Assembly (NCBI GenBank): GCA_934659415.1
Contig: CAKUHW010000024.1
Location: forward strand, 1 to 9,665
Length of the DNA: 9,665 nucleotides
Source: an uncultured Oscillospiraceae bacterium
Lineage (GTDB): Bacteria; Bacillota; Clostridia; Oscillospirales; Oscillospiraceae
Reading direction: 5' to 3'
The translations under genes were made by a program, and so were the position numbers. The notes below the pieces were generated by a model that was given only the letters and a program-made list of their open reading frames with translations, ran no database searches and had not been told where the DNA came from. This document shows, in pieces, positions 1 to 7,753 of this stretch. The number at the start of each line of letters is the position of its first letter. The first letter of the stretch is position 1.

Positions 1-2407
1 GTGCGGGATCGTAGGAGGGAATGTCGTTGAGCAGGACGCTCTCGCCGTTGTCGCCGCCGGCATGAGGCATGGCGGCCCAGATCTCGTCGCCGGTGAAGGC
101 CAGGATGGGGGCGATGAGGCGGGTCATGCCGTCCAGAATGCGGTACAGGGCGGTCTGGGCGGAGCGGCGCTGGGCGTCGTCGCCGCAGTAGAGGCGGTCC
201 TTGATGACATCCAGATAGAAATTGGACATCTCCACCACGCAGAAGTTGTACACCGCGCGGTACACCGCGTGGAACTCATACCGGTCGTAGGCGGCGCGGG
301 CCTCCCGCACCAGATCGTTGAACTGGGCCAGGGCCCAGCGGTCCAGCTCCGCCAGGTCGGCGGCGGCCACGGGGCGGTCGGGGTCAAAGTCGTCCAGATT
401 GCCCAGCATATAGCGGGCGGTGTTGCGGATCTTCAGGTAGGCCTGGCTGAGCTGCTTGAGAATGTCGGGGGAGATGCGCATGTCCTGGGTGTAGTCGGCG
501 GAGGACACCCACAGCCGCAGCATATCCGCGCCGTAGTCCTTGATGACCTCGTCGGGGGACACGGCGTTGCCCAGAGACTTGTGCATGGCCTTGCCCTCGC
601 CGTCCACGGTCCAGCCGTGGGTGATGATCTGCTTATAGGGGGCCACACCCCGGGCGGCGATGGAGGTGAGCATGGAGGACTGGAACCAGCCGCGGTACTG
701 GTCGCCCCCCTCCAGATACACGTCGGCGGGATAGGCCAGCTCGGGGCGCTGGTCCGCCACGGCGGCCCAGGTGGAGCCGGAGTCGAACCACACGTCCATG
801 ATGTCGCTCTCCTTGGAGAAGTGGACGCCGCCGCACTTGGGGCACTTGAAGCCCTCGGGCACCAGCTCGTCGGCGCTCTTCTCGAACCACACGTTGGAGC
901 CGTACTCCCGGAACAGGTCAGACACCCGCCGGATGGTCTCCGGCGTCACCAGGTCCGCGCCGCACCCGTCGCAGTAGAAGATGGGGATGGGCACGCCCCA
1001 CTTGCGCTGGCGGGAAATGCACCAGTCGTTGCGCTCGGAGATCATGGCGGCCATGCGCTCCTTGCCCCAGGCGGGGTGCCACTGAATGCCGTCGCAGGAC
1101 TTCACGGCAGCATCCTTGATGGCCTCCACCGAGCAGAACCACTGCTCCGTAGCCCGGAAGATGATGGGGTTCTTGCAGCGCCAGCAGTGGGGGTAGGAGT
1201 GGGTAATATGGGCCTTGGCCAGCAGGAAGCCCTCGGCCTCCAGGTCGGCCACCACCATGTCGTTGCCCTTGGCGTAGAACTGGCCGTTGTACCGCTCGTC
1301 GGTCATCACGCCCTTGGCGTTCACCGGCACGGGCACGCCGATGTTCGTCTTGCCCGCGGCATCGTAGGCGCGGCAGATATTGAAGTCGTCCGCGCCGAAG
1401 CCGGGGGCGGTGTGGACGCAGCCGGTGCCCGCGTCCAGGGTGACGTGGTCGCCGCAGAGCACCACGGAGTCCCGGTCAAAGAAGGGGTGCCCGGCGCGCA
1501 TCAGCTCAAGCTCCCCGCCCTTCAGGGTGGCCAGCACGGCGCAGGCGGCGTAGTCGATGCCGGCAGACCTGCACACGCTCTCCGCCAGGCCCTCGGCCAG
1601 AACGTACACCTCGCCGGAGGGGACCTGCAGCAGCACATAGTCCAGCTGCGGGTTCACGCAGATGGCCATATTTCCCGGAATGGTCCAGGGGGTGGTGGTC
1701 CAGATGACGAAATACAGCCTGCTCAGGTCACAGTATTGGCTCAGTTTGCCCAGGTCGTCCCGCACAGGGAATTTCACATAGATGGTGGTGCAGGGGTCGT
1801 CGGCGTACTCGATCTCCGCCTCGGCCAGGGCGGTCTGGTCATTGGGGCACCAGTATACCGGCTTCATGCCCTTGTAGATATAGCCCTTCTCGGCCATCTT
1901 GCCGAAGATCTCGATCTGCTTGGCCTCAAAGGCGGGGCGCAGGGTCAGGTAGGGCTCGTCCCAGTCGCCCAGCACGCCCAGACGCTTGAACTCGCTGCGC
2001 TGGATGTCTACAAAGTTCAGGGCGAACTCCTTGCACTTGTCCCGGAACTCCGCGTCGCTCAGCTCGTCCCGCTTGATCTTCTTGTCCTTCAGAATGGCAG
2101 ACTCGATGGGCAGGCCGTGGGTGTCCCAGCCGGGGACATAGGGGGCCTGGAAGCCCGTCATGTTCCGGTACTTGACGATGATGTCCTTCAGGATCTTGTT
2201 CAGGGCCGTACCGATGTGGATGTGGCCGTTGGCGTAGGGAGGGCCGTCGTGGAGGACGAACTTCGGTTTGCCCTCGTTGCGCGCCACCATCTTGTGGTAC
2301 AGGTCCTTCTCATAAAAGCTCTTCAGCATCTCCGGCTCCCGCTTGGGCAGCCCCGCCCGCATGGGGAAGTCTGTTTTGGGCAGATGGACGGTCTCGTTGT
2401 AATCCAT
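1..2407 (-). CDS. ileS: Isoleucyl-tRNA synthetase (IleRS), 3' end cut off by the window
   Basis: Charges tRNA-Ile with isoleucine in the cytoplasm (class Ia synthetase) and hydrolyses mischarged Val-tRNA in its CP1 editing domain. 802 residues are visible; bacterial IleRS is usually about 930 or more, so the C-terminal end lies off the left edge. Seen in order: [11 protein letters not shown] at about 58-67 (HIGH region), [11 protein letters not shown] just after it, editing-domain motifs [10 protein letters not shown] and [11 protein letters not shown], cysteine pairs C479/C482 and C522/C525 (possible zinc site), [20 protein letters not shown] at 605-614 (KMSKS region), then the helical anticodon-binding domain. 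The start ATG (2405-2407) follows AGGAGG with 8 nt spacing. It is third in the T-box/murT/gatD unit, 62 nt after gatD with no visible terminator between them. Oddities: the fourth HIGH residue is Thr67 and KMSKS reads AMHKS. The family call is very secure. Confidence 0.97.
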   Translation of the reverse strand, partial: MDYNETVHLPKTDFPMRAGLPKREPEMLKSFYEKDLYHKMVARNEGKPKFVLHDGPPYANGHIHIGTALNKILKDIIVKYRNMTGFQAPYVPGWDTHGLPIESAILKDKKIKRDELSDAEFRDKCKEFALNFVDIQRSEFKRLGVLGDWDEPYLTLRPAFEAKQIEIFGKMAEKGYIYKGMKPVYWCPNDQTALAEAEIEYADDPCTTIYVKFPVRDDLGKLSQYCDLSRLYFVIWTTTPWTIPGNMAICVNPQLDYVLLQVPSGEVYVLAEGLAESVCRSAGIDYAACAVLATLKGGELELMRAGHPFFDRDSVVLCGDHVTLDAGTGCVHTAPGFGADDFNICRAYDAAGKTNIGVPVPVNAKGVMTDERYNGQFYAKGNDMVVADLEAEGFLLAKAHITHSYPHCWRCKNPIIFRATEQWFCSVEAIKDAAVKSCDGIQWHPAWGKERMAAMISERNDWCISRQRKWGVPIPIFYCDGCGADLVTPETIRRVSDLFREYGSNVWFEKSADELVPEGFKCPKCGGVHFSKESDIMDVWFDSGSTWAAVADQRPELAYPADVYLEGGDQYRGWFQSSMLTSIAARGVAPYKQIITHGWTVDGEGKAMHKSLGNAVSPDEVIKDYGADMLRLWVSSADYTQDMRISPDILKQLSQAYLKIRNTARYMLGNLDDFDPDRPVAAADLAELDRWALAQFNDLVREARAAYDRYEFHAVYRAVYNFCVVEMSNFYLDVIKDRLYCGDDAQRRSAQTALYRILDGMTRLIAPILAFTGDEIWAAMPHAGGDNGESVLLNDIPSYDPA

Positions 2408-2469
2408 GGGTCGTTCCTCCTGTTTATGATACGTTTTGTAATATTCAGTCTGATCTTTACGCTCCGGCG
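2408..2469 (-). promoter_or_regulatory. gatD-ileS intergenic spacer with ileS ribosome binding site
   Basis: A 62-nt AT-richer spacer. Read on the minus strand it ends in AGGAGG, 8 nt before the ileS ATG, a strong Shine-Dalgarno sequence. I see no terminator hairpin and no second T-box. A TATCAT hexamer is present without a convincing -35 partner. ileS is therefore most simply read as co-transcribed with the two upstream genes under the T-box leader, though a weak internal promoter cannot be excluded by eye. Confidence 0.6.
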
Positions 2470-3204
2470 TCAGTTCGTCCCCGCCCGGGCGGACAGCTCC
2501 CGCAGGGTGACGTTGTAGGCCTCCCGCTGGTGGGGCAGGGGAGGGATGGTCTCCGGCAGGGGCTGGCCCTTGGCCCGGAACAGGCGGCGGACCACCAGGG
2601 CCAGCAGATCCGGGTTCTTCACCAGAATGGGCCCGGTGAGGTGGGTGGCCAGCAGACCGCCCGCGGCGTACCCCTCGCTGCCGCAGGGCCGGTCGTTGCC
2701 GAAGCCCAGGGTCAGATGGGAAAACAGCGGCGCGGTAACGCCGGAGGTGGTGCTGCACTTGTTCATGAAACCCACCACGGGGGTATCCAGCAGGTCGGTG
2801 TGGGCGATCACGTCCTCCGGCTCCCGCCGGTCAGTCTCGGTGCTGGTGTAGTCCGCCAGGCCCAGGCCGGGCCATTCCCGGCCCCGGGCATCGGTAACGC
2901 TTTTGCCGAGAATCTCCATGGCGCTGCCGGTGAACAGCGCCCCGGCCCCCCGGTCCAGGGCGGCGCGCAGGGCGCCGGCGTGGTCCTTCAGGGCCATGAG
3001 AGCGGCCTTCTGGGTACGCTCGGTGCCTGCGCCCATATAAATAAAGTCGGTATCGGAAAAGTCGGGGGTCTCGTCCAGCAGCAGCCGCCTGACGGTGACC
3101 TTCGCCCCCAGGTTTTCCAGCTGCCGGGCCAGCACCGCCGCGTTGGCCCACTCCCCGTAGAGGGACATGCAGTCGGGGTAGAGATGCAGGATGTTCACTT
3201 CCAT
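2470..3204 (-). CDS. GatD-like class I glutamine amidotransferase-fold protein lacking the catalytic Cys and His
   Basis: 244 residues, the usual length of GatD (about 243), the glutaminase partner of MurT that supplies ammonia to amidate the D-Glu of lipid II. Family features seen: the N-terminal [14 protein letters not shown] (family usually LYPDxMxLYGDxGN), the [10 protein letters not shown] segment at 57-66, GFGND at 167-171 and GPILVKNP at 191-198. The nucleophile elbow, normally ICGGYQLLG, reads [10 protein letters not shown] (91-100), which puts Gly93 at the cysteine position. The His motif, normally YLHGPLLP, reads HLTGPILV (188-195), so Thr190 sits at the histidine position, with a His two residues earlier. 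The GFENH motif is GFMNK (145-149). Glutaminase activity by the known mechanism is therefore doubtful (inference). The ATG lies 1 nt after the murT-like stop (TGATATG), with GGGAGG inside the murT-like end, so translation is probably coupled. Family assignment is firm; function is open, and I withhold the symbol gatD. Confidence 0.88.
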   Translation of the reverse strand: MEVNILHLYPDCMSLYGEWANAAVLARQLENLGAKVTVRRLLLDETPDFSDTDFIYMGAGTERTQKAALMALKDHAGALRAALDRGAGALFTGSAMEILGKSVTDARGREWPGLGLADYTSTETDRREPEDVIAHTDLLDTPVVGFMNKCSTTSGVTAPLFSHLTLGFGNDRPCGSEGYAAGGLLATHLTGPILVKNPDLLALVVRRLFRAKGQPLPETIPPLPHQREAYNVTLRELSARAGTN

Positions 3205-3205
3205 A

Positions 3206-4546
3206 TCAGTTGCCTCCCTCCCGGTCGGTCAGACTCAGCAGCTTGTCCCGGTCGGAGAAGCAGGTGAGCACATACAGGGGCAGGGTCCCCTCCGCCTTCA
3301 GCTCCGCCGCTGCCTGGGGAATGCTCCCGCACAGGTGCACCCGCTCCGGCGGCACACCGGTGAAGTCAAAGCGCAGGGCCAGGTCGTTCCCGTACCGGCC
3401 ACACAGCCACACCCGCTTCACCTGCTCCGCGGCCAGCAGGTCGAAATCGATGTCCCACAGCCAGCTGGTCTCGCCGGTGAAGTACTTGCGGCTGATGGCG
3501 TCCACGATGATCATGACCTCGCAGTCCTCCCCCCGGCGCACCACATAGTCCAGATTGGTGTCGTACGCCACGGAATTCTCGTGCTTGGAGGTGAGCAGGG
3601 TGCCCCGATGCCCCCCCAGGGTGAAGGTGACCATCCGGCCGTTTTTCAGCAGATAGCTGCTGAGGGTGGCGGCCATGCGGTCCTCATCCGCTCCGCACAG
3701 GGCGCACACGGACCAGGCGGCCAGCAGGTTGTACACATTGTAGATGCTGTGGAAGGTCAGCTCCACGCTGCGGCTGCCGTTGATCTCCAGCCGCCCCTCC
3801 TCCAGGTCCAGCCGGGTACCGGCGTAGTCCGGGCGGCAGCGGTGGAGGCCGCAGTGGGGGCACATATAGTTGCCGATGTGGTGGTAGTGATAGTAGAGGT
3901 ACTGCAGCTTACACTTGCAGATGGGACAGCGCTGCCCGTCGTCATACACCCCCACGGGCCGGTCCGTGCTGTGGGAATACTCCTCCAGACCGAACCAGAC
4001 CACGGGCTGCCCCTCATGCTCCAGGGCGAAGCAGGAGACCAGGGGATCGTCAGCGTTGAGCACCAGGGTGCTCTGGGGGGTCACCGTGGGCAGCAGGGAC
4101 TCGTACACCCACTCCGGGTGGCCATTGCGGGTGAGCTGGTCCCGGTAGAGGTTGGTGATGACGAAGTACGTGGGCTTGAAGTAGCGGAAGGTGTAGCGGG
4201 CGTAGCGCTCATCGCTCTCCAGCAGCAGCACATCGGCATCCATGCGGCCGCGCAGGTCGCAGTGGGAGAGGATGAGGGTGGCCACCCCCTCGATCTGGTT
4301 TGAGCCCTCCCGGTTCCACACCACCCGCTGCCCGTCGGCGGTGAGCACGGCGGCGATCATCTCCACGGTGGAGGTCTTGCCGTTGGAGCCGGTGACGGCG
4401 ATGATGCGCCCGGGCAGCTTCACCCGGGCCAGCACATCCGGACAGAGCTTCAGGGCGAACTGGCCCGGCAGGGAGCTGCCCTTGCCCACCAGGCCGCCCA
4501 CAAAGCGGATGAACTTGCACAGCAGGATGGCAAGCGTCAGTTTCAT
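3206..4546 (-). CDS. MurT-like Mur ligase (zinc ribbon, DUF1727 C-terminal domain), divergent active site
   Basis: 446 residues, the length expected for MurT, the Mur-ligase-like ATPase that with GatD converts the D-Glu of lipid II to D-iGln at the inner face of the membrane. Seen in order: a hydrophobic N-terminal segment ending in the family's LPG, P-loop VTGSNGKTST (51-60), NLYRDQL (132-138), NADDPLV (164-170), a MurT-type zinc ribbon inserted in the ligase (C207/C210 and C229/C232 in YMCPHCG), and the C-terminal domain with SWLWDIDF (361-368). Departures from canonical MurT: the KNPxGxN motif is replaced by SKHENSVAYDTN (320-331), and the usual ADGRDVSWIWD region reads YFTGETSWLWD, so Glu359 falls near the expected catalytic Asp. 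ATP use and partnership with the downstream GatD-like protein are likely; the amide-forming reaction is uncertain. The start ATG has GAGGAG 6 nt upstream. First gene after the T-box leader. Confidence 0.9.
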   Translation of the reverse strand: MKLTLAILLCKFIRFVGGLVGKGSSLPGQFALKLCPDVLARVKLPGRIIAVTGSNGKTSTVEMIAAVLTADGQRVVWNREGSNQIEGVATLILSHCDLRGRMDADVLLLESDERYARYTFRYFKPTYFVITNLYRDQLTRNGHPEWVYESLLPTVTPQSTLVLNADDPLVSCFALEHEGQPVVWFGLEEYSHSTDRPVGVYDDGQRCPICKCKLQYLYYHYHHIGNYMCPHCGLHRCRPDYAGTRLDLEEGRLEINGSRSVELTFHSIYNVYNLLAAWSVCALCGADEDRMAATLSSYLLKNGRMVTFTLGGHRGTLLTSKHENSVAYDTNLDYVVRRGEDCEVMIIVDAISRKYFTGETSWLWDIDFDLLAAEQVKRVWLCGRYGNDLALRFDFTGVPPERVHLCGSIPQAAAELKAEGTLPLYVLTCFSDRDKLLSLTDREGGN

Positions 4547-4589
4547 GGCGTCTCCTCTTTTCTCAGCGTATCAGGGACCGCAGGCGGGC

Positions 4590-4628
4590 AAAAATGCGCC
4601 TTTGCCTCTCCGTGAGAGACAAAGGCGC
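4590..4628 (-). terminator. Intrinsic terminator of the T-box leader
   Basis: On the minus strand GCGCCTTTG (4620-4628) pairs with CAAAGGCGC (4596-4604). An inner stem GAGAG/CTCTC follows on each side of a CGT/ACG loop, and then come A and five T (4590-4594). The 5' arm contains both 3' strands of the antiterminator, so the two structures exclude each other, as in a transcriptional T-box switch. Confidence 0.93.
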
Positions 4629-4840
4629 ACGACCTCTGCGGTACCACTCTCGTTGCCGGCGCGGGCCGGCCCCTCGTGCGTTCTGTAACGGGAACTCCCG
4701 GCAGAGCCTACTTGCATTCGCGTTCGGTCTGCGGCTCACAGGGGATCTTCGCCGGGTCTGCCCGCCGCCCTCACACCGGATGGGCGGCTCTCTGAAGGGA
4801 AGGGGTCCCGGGTACTTGTCCTGCTCAGCGCCGATAGCCT
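4590..4840 (-). promoter_or_regulatory. T-box riboswitch leader, probable Ile specifier (ATC)
   Basis: Senses uncharged tRNA and lets transcription continue into murT-gatD-ileS when charging is low. Seen on the minus strand: GGACAAGTACC (Stem I base with AGTA), AGAGAGCC at 4786-4793, a perfect 7-bp apical stem (4782-4788 with 4764-4770) and the GGTGTGAG apical loop (4770-4777). Next come GAAG-ATC with ATC at 4744-4746, a GC-rich 6-bp hairpin (4655-4660 with 4665-4670), and the T-box AACGAGAGTGGTACCGC (4638-4654). The antiterminator can be traced: GAGAG (4647-4651) pairs with CTCTC (4614-4618), the bulge is UGGUACC (4640-4646), and GCAGAGG (4633-4639) pairs with CCTTTGT (4619-4625) including G-U pairs. 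The UGGU bulge fits an ACCA tRNA end, as in tRNA-Ile. The class is near certain. The specifier rests on the GAA-x-codon position and on ileS downstream. Confidence 0.95.
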
Positions 4841-4846
4841 CCTTAT

Positions 4847-4873
4847 ATTATAGGGGAAAAAGCGGTTTGTCAA
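4847..4873 (-). promoter_or_regulatory. Sigma-A-type promoter of the T-box/murT/gatD/ileS unit
   Basis: On the minus strand a perfect -35 TTGACA (4868-4873) is followed after 15 nt by a perfect -10 TATAAT (4847-4852). An overlapping TAATAT gives the preferred 17-nt spacing. The start of transcription would fall near 4840, just before Stem I of the T-box. No other convincing promoter is seen in the gap after prmA. Confidence 0.8.
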
Positions 4874-4909
4874 CCGGCAATTTGCGAAAAAACGGCTTTG
4901 GGCTCCGCC
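4857..4909 (-). terminator. Probable weak terminator region after prmA
   Basis: Two weak candidates lie downstream of the prmA stop. The first is a short GC hairpin (CGG/CCG with flanking G-U pairs) before six T (4887-4892). The second is a 5-bp hairpin, CGGTT-GACA-AACCG (4863-4876), followed by C and five T (4857-4861). Both stems are short. The second hairpin overlaps the -35 element of the next promoter. Placement at the end of the prmA unit supports a terminator role; efficiency cannot be judged by eye. Confidence 0.4.
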
Positions 4910-5857
4910 TCAGCGCCCCTGTGCCCGGAAAGCGCACCAGCCGGCGCGCTCCAGCCGCTTTGTCACCGTCAGGCCGCTGGAGCGGATGGCCGCCTCCACC
5001 TCGTCGGCACGCTCGTCGATGATACCGGAGGCCAGGAACACGCCGCCGGGGGCGAGGAAGTCCCCCGCCGCGGCGGACAGGGGGATAATGACGTCGGCCA
5101 CGATGTTGGCCAGCACCACCCGGCTGCGCCCCTGCTCCACCAGCCGGGCGGCCAGCTTCCGGTCCCCCAGCACATTGCCGGAGAGCACGCTCAGCCGGTC
5201 CCGGCCGATGCCGTTCATGGCGGCGTTCTCGTAGGCCACATCCACCGCCTTGGGGTCGATGTCCACCCCCGCGGCGTGCTGCGCCCCCAGGGCCAGGGCG
5301 GCGATAGCCAGAATGCCTGAGCCGCAGCCCAGGTCCAGCACCCGCTCGCCCCCGTGCACCTCCTCCTCCAGCAGCTCCAGACACAGCTGGGTGGTGGGGT
5401 GGGAACCGGTGCCGAAGGTGAGCCCGGGGTTCAGATACAGGGGCACGCGCCCCTCCGGGACCGCCCGGCCCCGCATCCACTCCGGCACGATGTAGATCCG
5501 CCTGCCCACAGGGATGGGCTGGTAGTACTTCTGCCAGGAGGTGGCCCAGTCCTCCTCCCGGAGGGAGACGGTCTGGGGTTCGTACTCCTCCAGCCCGGCC
5601 ATGGCCCGGTTCAGCTGCCGCCGGCCGTCCTCGCTGTCGGGCACATAGAATTTCACCCGGCTGGCCCCCTTCATGCGCCGGGCCAGGTCCTCATCCACAT
5701 AGTCCCAGTACTGGCGGTTCTGCTCCAGGAAGCGGAGAAAATCCCCCTCCTCCTCCATCACCAGCCCGGTCATGCCGTTGGCGGTGAGCCGGGCGCACAC
5801 CTGCTCCAGCCGGTCCGCCGGGACGGGCAGGGTCACTTCAAGCCATCGTTCACTCAT
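4910..5857 (-). CDS. prmA: Ribosomal protein L11 methyltransferase
   Basis: 315 residues, normal for the family. PrmA uses S-adenosylmethionine to methylate ribosomal protein L11 in the cytoplasm. Seen: an N-terminal substrate-binding domain beginning [14 protein letters not shown], the [15 protein letters not shown] segment (about 103-117) that precedes the methyltransferase domain, [18 protein letters not shown], the SAM-binding [14 protein letters not shown], then [19 protein letters not shown] and the NIVADVI segment (family NILAD type). The start ATG (5855-5857) has AAAGGAG 7 nt upstream and lies inside the end of mnmG, an 8-nt overlap (ATGAGTGA), which suggests translational coupling. 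It is the last gene of its unit. The insertion around [15 protein letters not shown] in the N-terminal domain is the kind of extension I associate with Firmicutes PrmA (inference). Confidence 0.96.
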   Translation of the reverse strand: MSERWLEVTLPVPADRLEQVCARLTANGMTGLVMEEEGDFLRFLEQNRQYWDYVDEDLARRMKGASRVKFYVPDSEDGRRQLNRAMAGLEEYEPQTVSLREEDWATSWQKYYQPIPVGRRIYIVPEWMRGRAVPEGRVPLYLNPGLTFGTGSHPTTQLCLELLEEEVHGGERVLDLGCGSGILAIAALALGAQHAAGVDIDPKAVDVAYENAAMNGIGRDRLSVLSGNVLGDRKLAARLVEQGRSRVVLANIVADVIIPLSAAAGDFLAPGGVFLASGIIDERADEVEAAIRSSGLTVTKRLERAGWCAFRAQGR

Positions 5858-7736
5858 GGGTACGCTCCTTTCGCTCCAACCAGATCATCAGCGCCGTCAG
5901 GTCCGCGGGGCTCACCCCGGAGATGCGGCTGGCCTGCCCCAGGTTCAGGGGCCGGATGGCCTCCAGCTTCTGCCGGGCCTCCAGCCGCAGGCCCTGGATG
6001 CTCCGGTAGTCCGTGTCCGCCGGGATGGGGCGGCCCTCCAGCCGGGCCATCTCCGCCACCTGGCGGTTCTGCCGTTCGATGTAGCCCTGGTATTTCACGC
6101 CGATCTCCACCTGCTCCTGCACGGCCCGGTCCAGGGCGGGGCGGGCAGGGTCGAAGGGGGCCAGGTCCTCGTAGGTCACCCGGGGGCGGCGCAGCAGGTC
6201 GCACAGCCGGGCTCCGTCCGGGCAGGGGGCCTCCCCCCGGGCGGCCAGCATGGCGTCCAGGGCGGGAGAGGGCGGCACGCCGGTGTGGTCCAGGCGGCTG
6301 CGCTCCCGGTCCGCCGCGGCATACTTCGCCTCCACCCGGTCCAGCCGCTCCCGGCTCACCAGACCTGCCCGGAAGCCGCAGGCGCACAGGCGGCGGTCGG
6401 CGTTGTCCTGCCGGTGGATCAGCCGGTACTCCGTCCGGGAGGTCATCATCCGGTAGGGCTCCTCGGTACCCTTGGTCACCAGATCATCGATGAGCACGCC
6501 GATGTACCCGTCCGCCCGGGTGAGGATCAGGGGCGGCTCCCCCTTCAGCTTCAGCGCGGCGTTGATTCCCGCCACCAGGCCCTGGGCCGCCGCCTCCTCG
6601 TAGCCGGAGGTGCCGTTGAACTGCCCCGCGCCATACAGGCCGGGGACGGACTTGCACTCCAGGGTGGGCAGCAGCTGGGTGGGGTCCACGCAGTCGTATT
6701 CGATGGCGTAGGCCGGCCTGGTGAGCTCCGCCCGCTCCAGCCCGGGGATGGTGCGCACCATGCGCACCTGCACCTCCTCGGGCAGGGAGGTAGAGAAGCC
6801 CTGAAGGTACAGCTCGCCGGTGTTCAGCCCCATGGGCTCCAGAAAGAGCTGGTGGCGGGGCTTGTCGGGGAAGCGGACGATCTTGGTCTCGATGGAGGGG
6901 CAGTAGCGGGGCCCCACGCCCTCGATGGTCCCGTCGTACATGGGGGAGCGGTACAGATTTTCCCGGATGATGCGGTGGGTGGCCTCGTTGGTGTAGGTGA
7001 GGTAGCAGACCGCCCGGTTGTCCGGCACGGTCTGCGTGTCAAAGGAAAAGGGGGTGGGCGCGTCGTCCCCCCGCTGGATCTCCATGACGGAGAAGTCCAC
7101 GCTGCGCCGGTCCAGCCGGGGCGGCGTGCCCGTTTTGAACCGCCGCAGGCGCAGGCCAAGCCCCCGCAGACTGTCGGAGAGGGAACGGGCCGCGGCCATG
7201 CCGTCCGGCCCCGAGGGGCGCACCACATCGCCGATGATGGTGCGCCCGTCCAGATAGGTGCCCGAGGCGATCACCGCCGCCCGGACCCGGTACACGCCCC
7301 CTGTGGCGGTGACCAGGGCGCACACGGCCCCGGCGGCGTCCGTGCGGATGGCCGTGACCTCTCCCTGCCGGACCCAGAGGCTCTCCTGGTCCTCCAGGGT
7401 CTGCTTCATGACCTCCTGGTATCTGCGCCGGTCCGCCTGGGCCCGGAGGGACCACACCGCCGGGCCCTTGCCCCGGTTGAGCATCCGGTACTGGATGCAG
7501 GCCCGGTCGGCCGCCCGGGCCATCTCGCCGCCCAGGGCGTCTACCTCCCGCACCAGCTGGCCCTTGCCCGTGCCGCCGATGGCGGGGTTGCAGGGCATAT
7601 TGCCCACGGCATCCAGGTTGACGGTAAAGCAGATGGTGCGCAGACCCAGCCGGGCGGCCGCCAGGGCGGCCTCGATCCCCGCGTGGCCCGCGCCCACCAC
7701 GGCAATGTCAAATTGTCCCGCGTCGTACTCGTGCAT
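5850..7736 (-). CDS. mnmG: tRNA uridine-5-carboxymethylaminomethyl modification enzyme MnmG (GidA)
   Basis: 628 residues, full length. This FAD enzyme works with MnmE to make the cmnm5 modification on wobble U34 of several tRNAs, improving decoding of codons ending in A or G. Seen: the FAD-binding motif VVGAGHAG (13-20), [20 protein letters not shown] with the conserved Cys, [27 protein letters not shown], the signature [15 protein letters not shown] with the second conserved Cys, [43 protein letters not shown], and the helical C-terminal domain with [14 protein letters not shown] and ISGVSPADL, which in the family contacts MnmE and tRNA. The chosen ATG leaves the usual short lead to the FAD motif; its Shine-Dalgarno (AAAGAG) is weak, so coupling to the gene 17 nt upstream may help. 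The usual neighbours mnmE and rsmG are not in this window. Confidence 0.98.
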   Translation of the reverse strand: MHEYDAGQFDIAVVGAGHAGIEAALAAARLGLRTICFTVNLDAVGNMPCNPAIGGTGKGQLVREVDALGGEMARAADRACIQYRMLNRGKGPAVWSLRAQADRRRYQEVMKQTLEDQESLWVRQGEVTAIRTDAAGAVCALVTATGGVYRVRAAVIASGTYLDGRTIIGDVVRPSGPDGMAAARSLSDSLRGLGLRLRRFKTGTPPRLDRRSVDFSVMEIQRGDDAPTPFSFDTQTVPDNRAVCYLTYTNEATHRIIRENLYRSPMYDGTIEGVGPRYCPSIETKIVRFPDKPRHQLFLEPMGLNTGELYLQGFSTSLPEEVQVRMVRTIPGLERAELTRPAYAIEYDCVDPTQLLPTLECKSVPGLYGAGQFNGTSGYEEAAAQGLVAGINAALKLKGEPPLILTRADGYIGVLIDDLVTKGTEEPYRMMTSRTEYRLIHRQDNADRRLCACGFRAGLVSRERLDRVEAKYAAADRERSRLDHTGVPPSPALDAMLAARGEAPCPDGARLCDLLRRPRVTYEDLAPFDPARPALDRAVQEQVEIGVKYQGYIERQNRQVAEMARLEGRPIPADTDYRSIQGLRLEARQKLEAIRPLNLGQASRISGVSPADLTALMIWLERKERTHE

Positions 7737-7753
7737 ACAGACAGACTCTTTTC

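Noticed and set aside
62..2518. An 818-codon plus-strand open frame, plus similar long plus-strand frames at 3191-4303, 5354-6493, 5772-8009 and 7964-9586
   Set aside because: Each lies antisense to a clear minus-strand gene, has a Gly/Val/His/Gln/Ala-rich composition with no recognisable domain, and is explained by strong G/C bias at third codon positions.
2470..4546. Naming the pair plainly as lipid II amidase MurT/GatD
   Set aside because: The family match is clear, but the missing glutaminase Cys and His and the changed ligase motifs make a straight function transfer unsafe.
4655..4670. GCCGGC inverted repeat as a protein-binding operator or mobile-element end
   Set aside because: It lies inside the transcribed T-box leader just ahead of the T-box sequence, where a helper hairpin is expected. 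No target duplication or transposase is nearby.
4741..4750. Reading the T-box specifier as GAT (Asp) or CCC (Pro) instead of ATC
   Set aside because: The GAA-x-codon spacing, the adjacent CCTG/CAGG stem and the downstream ileS all favour ATC. The alternatives are not excluded without a covariance fold.
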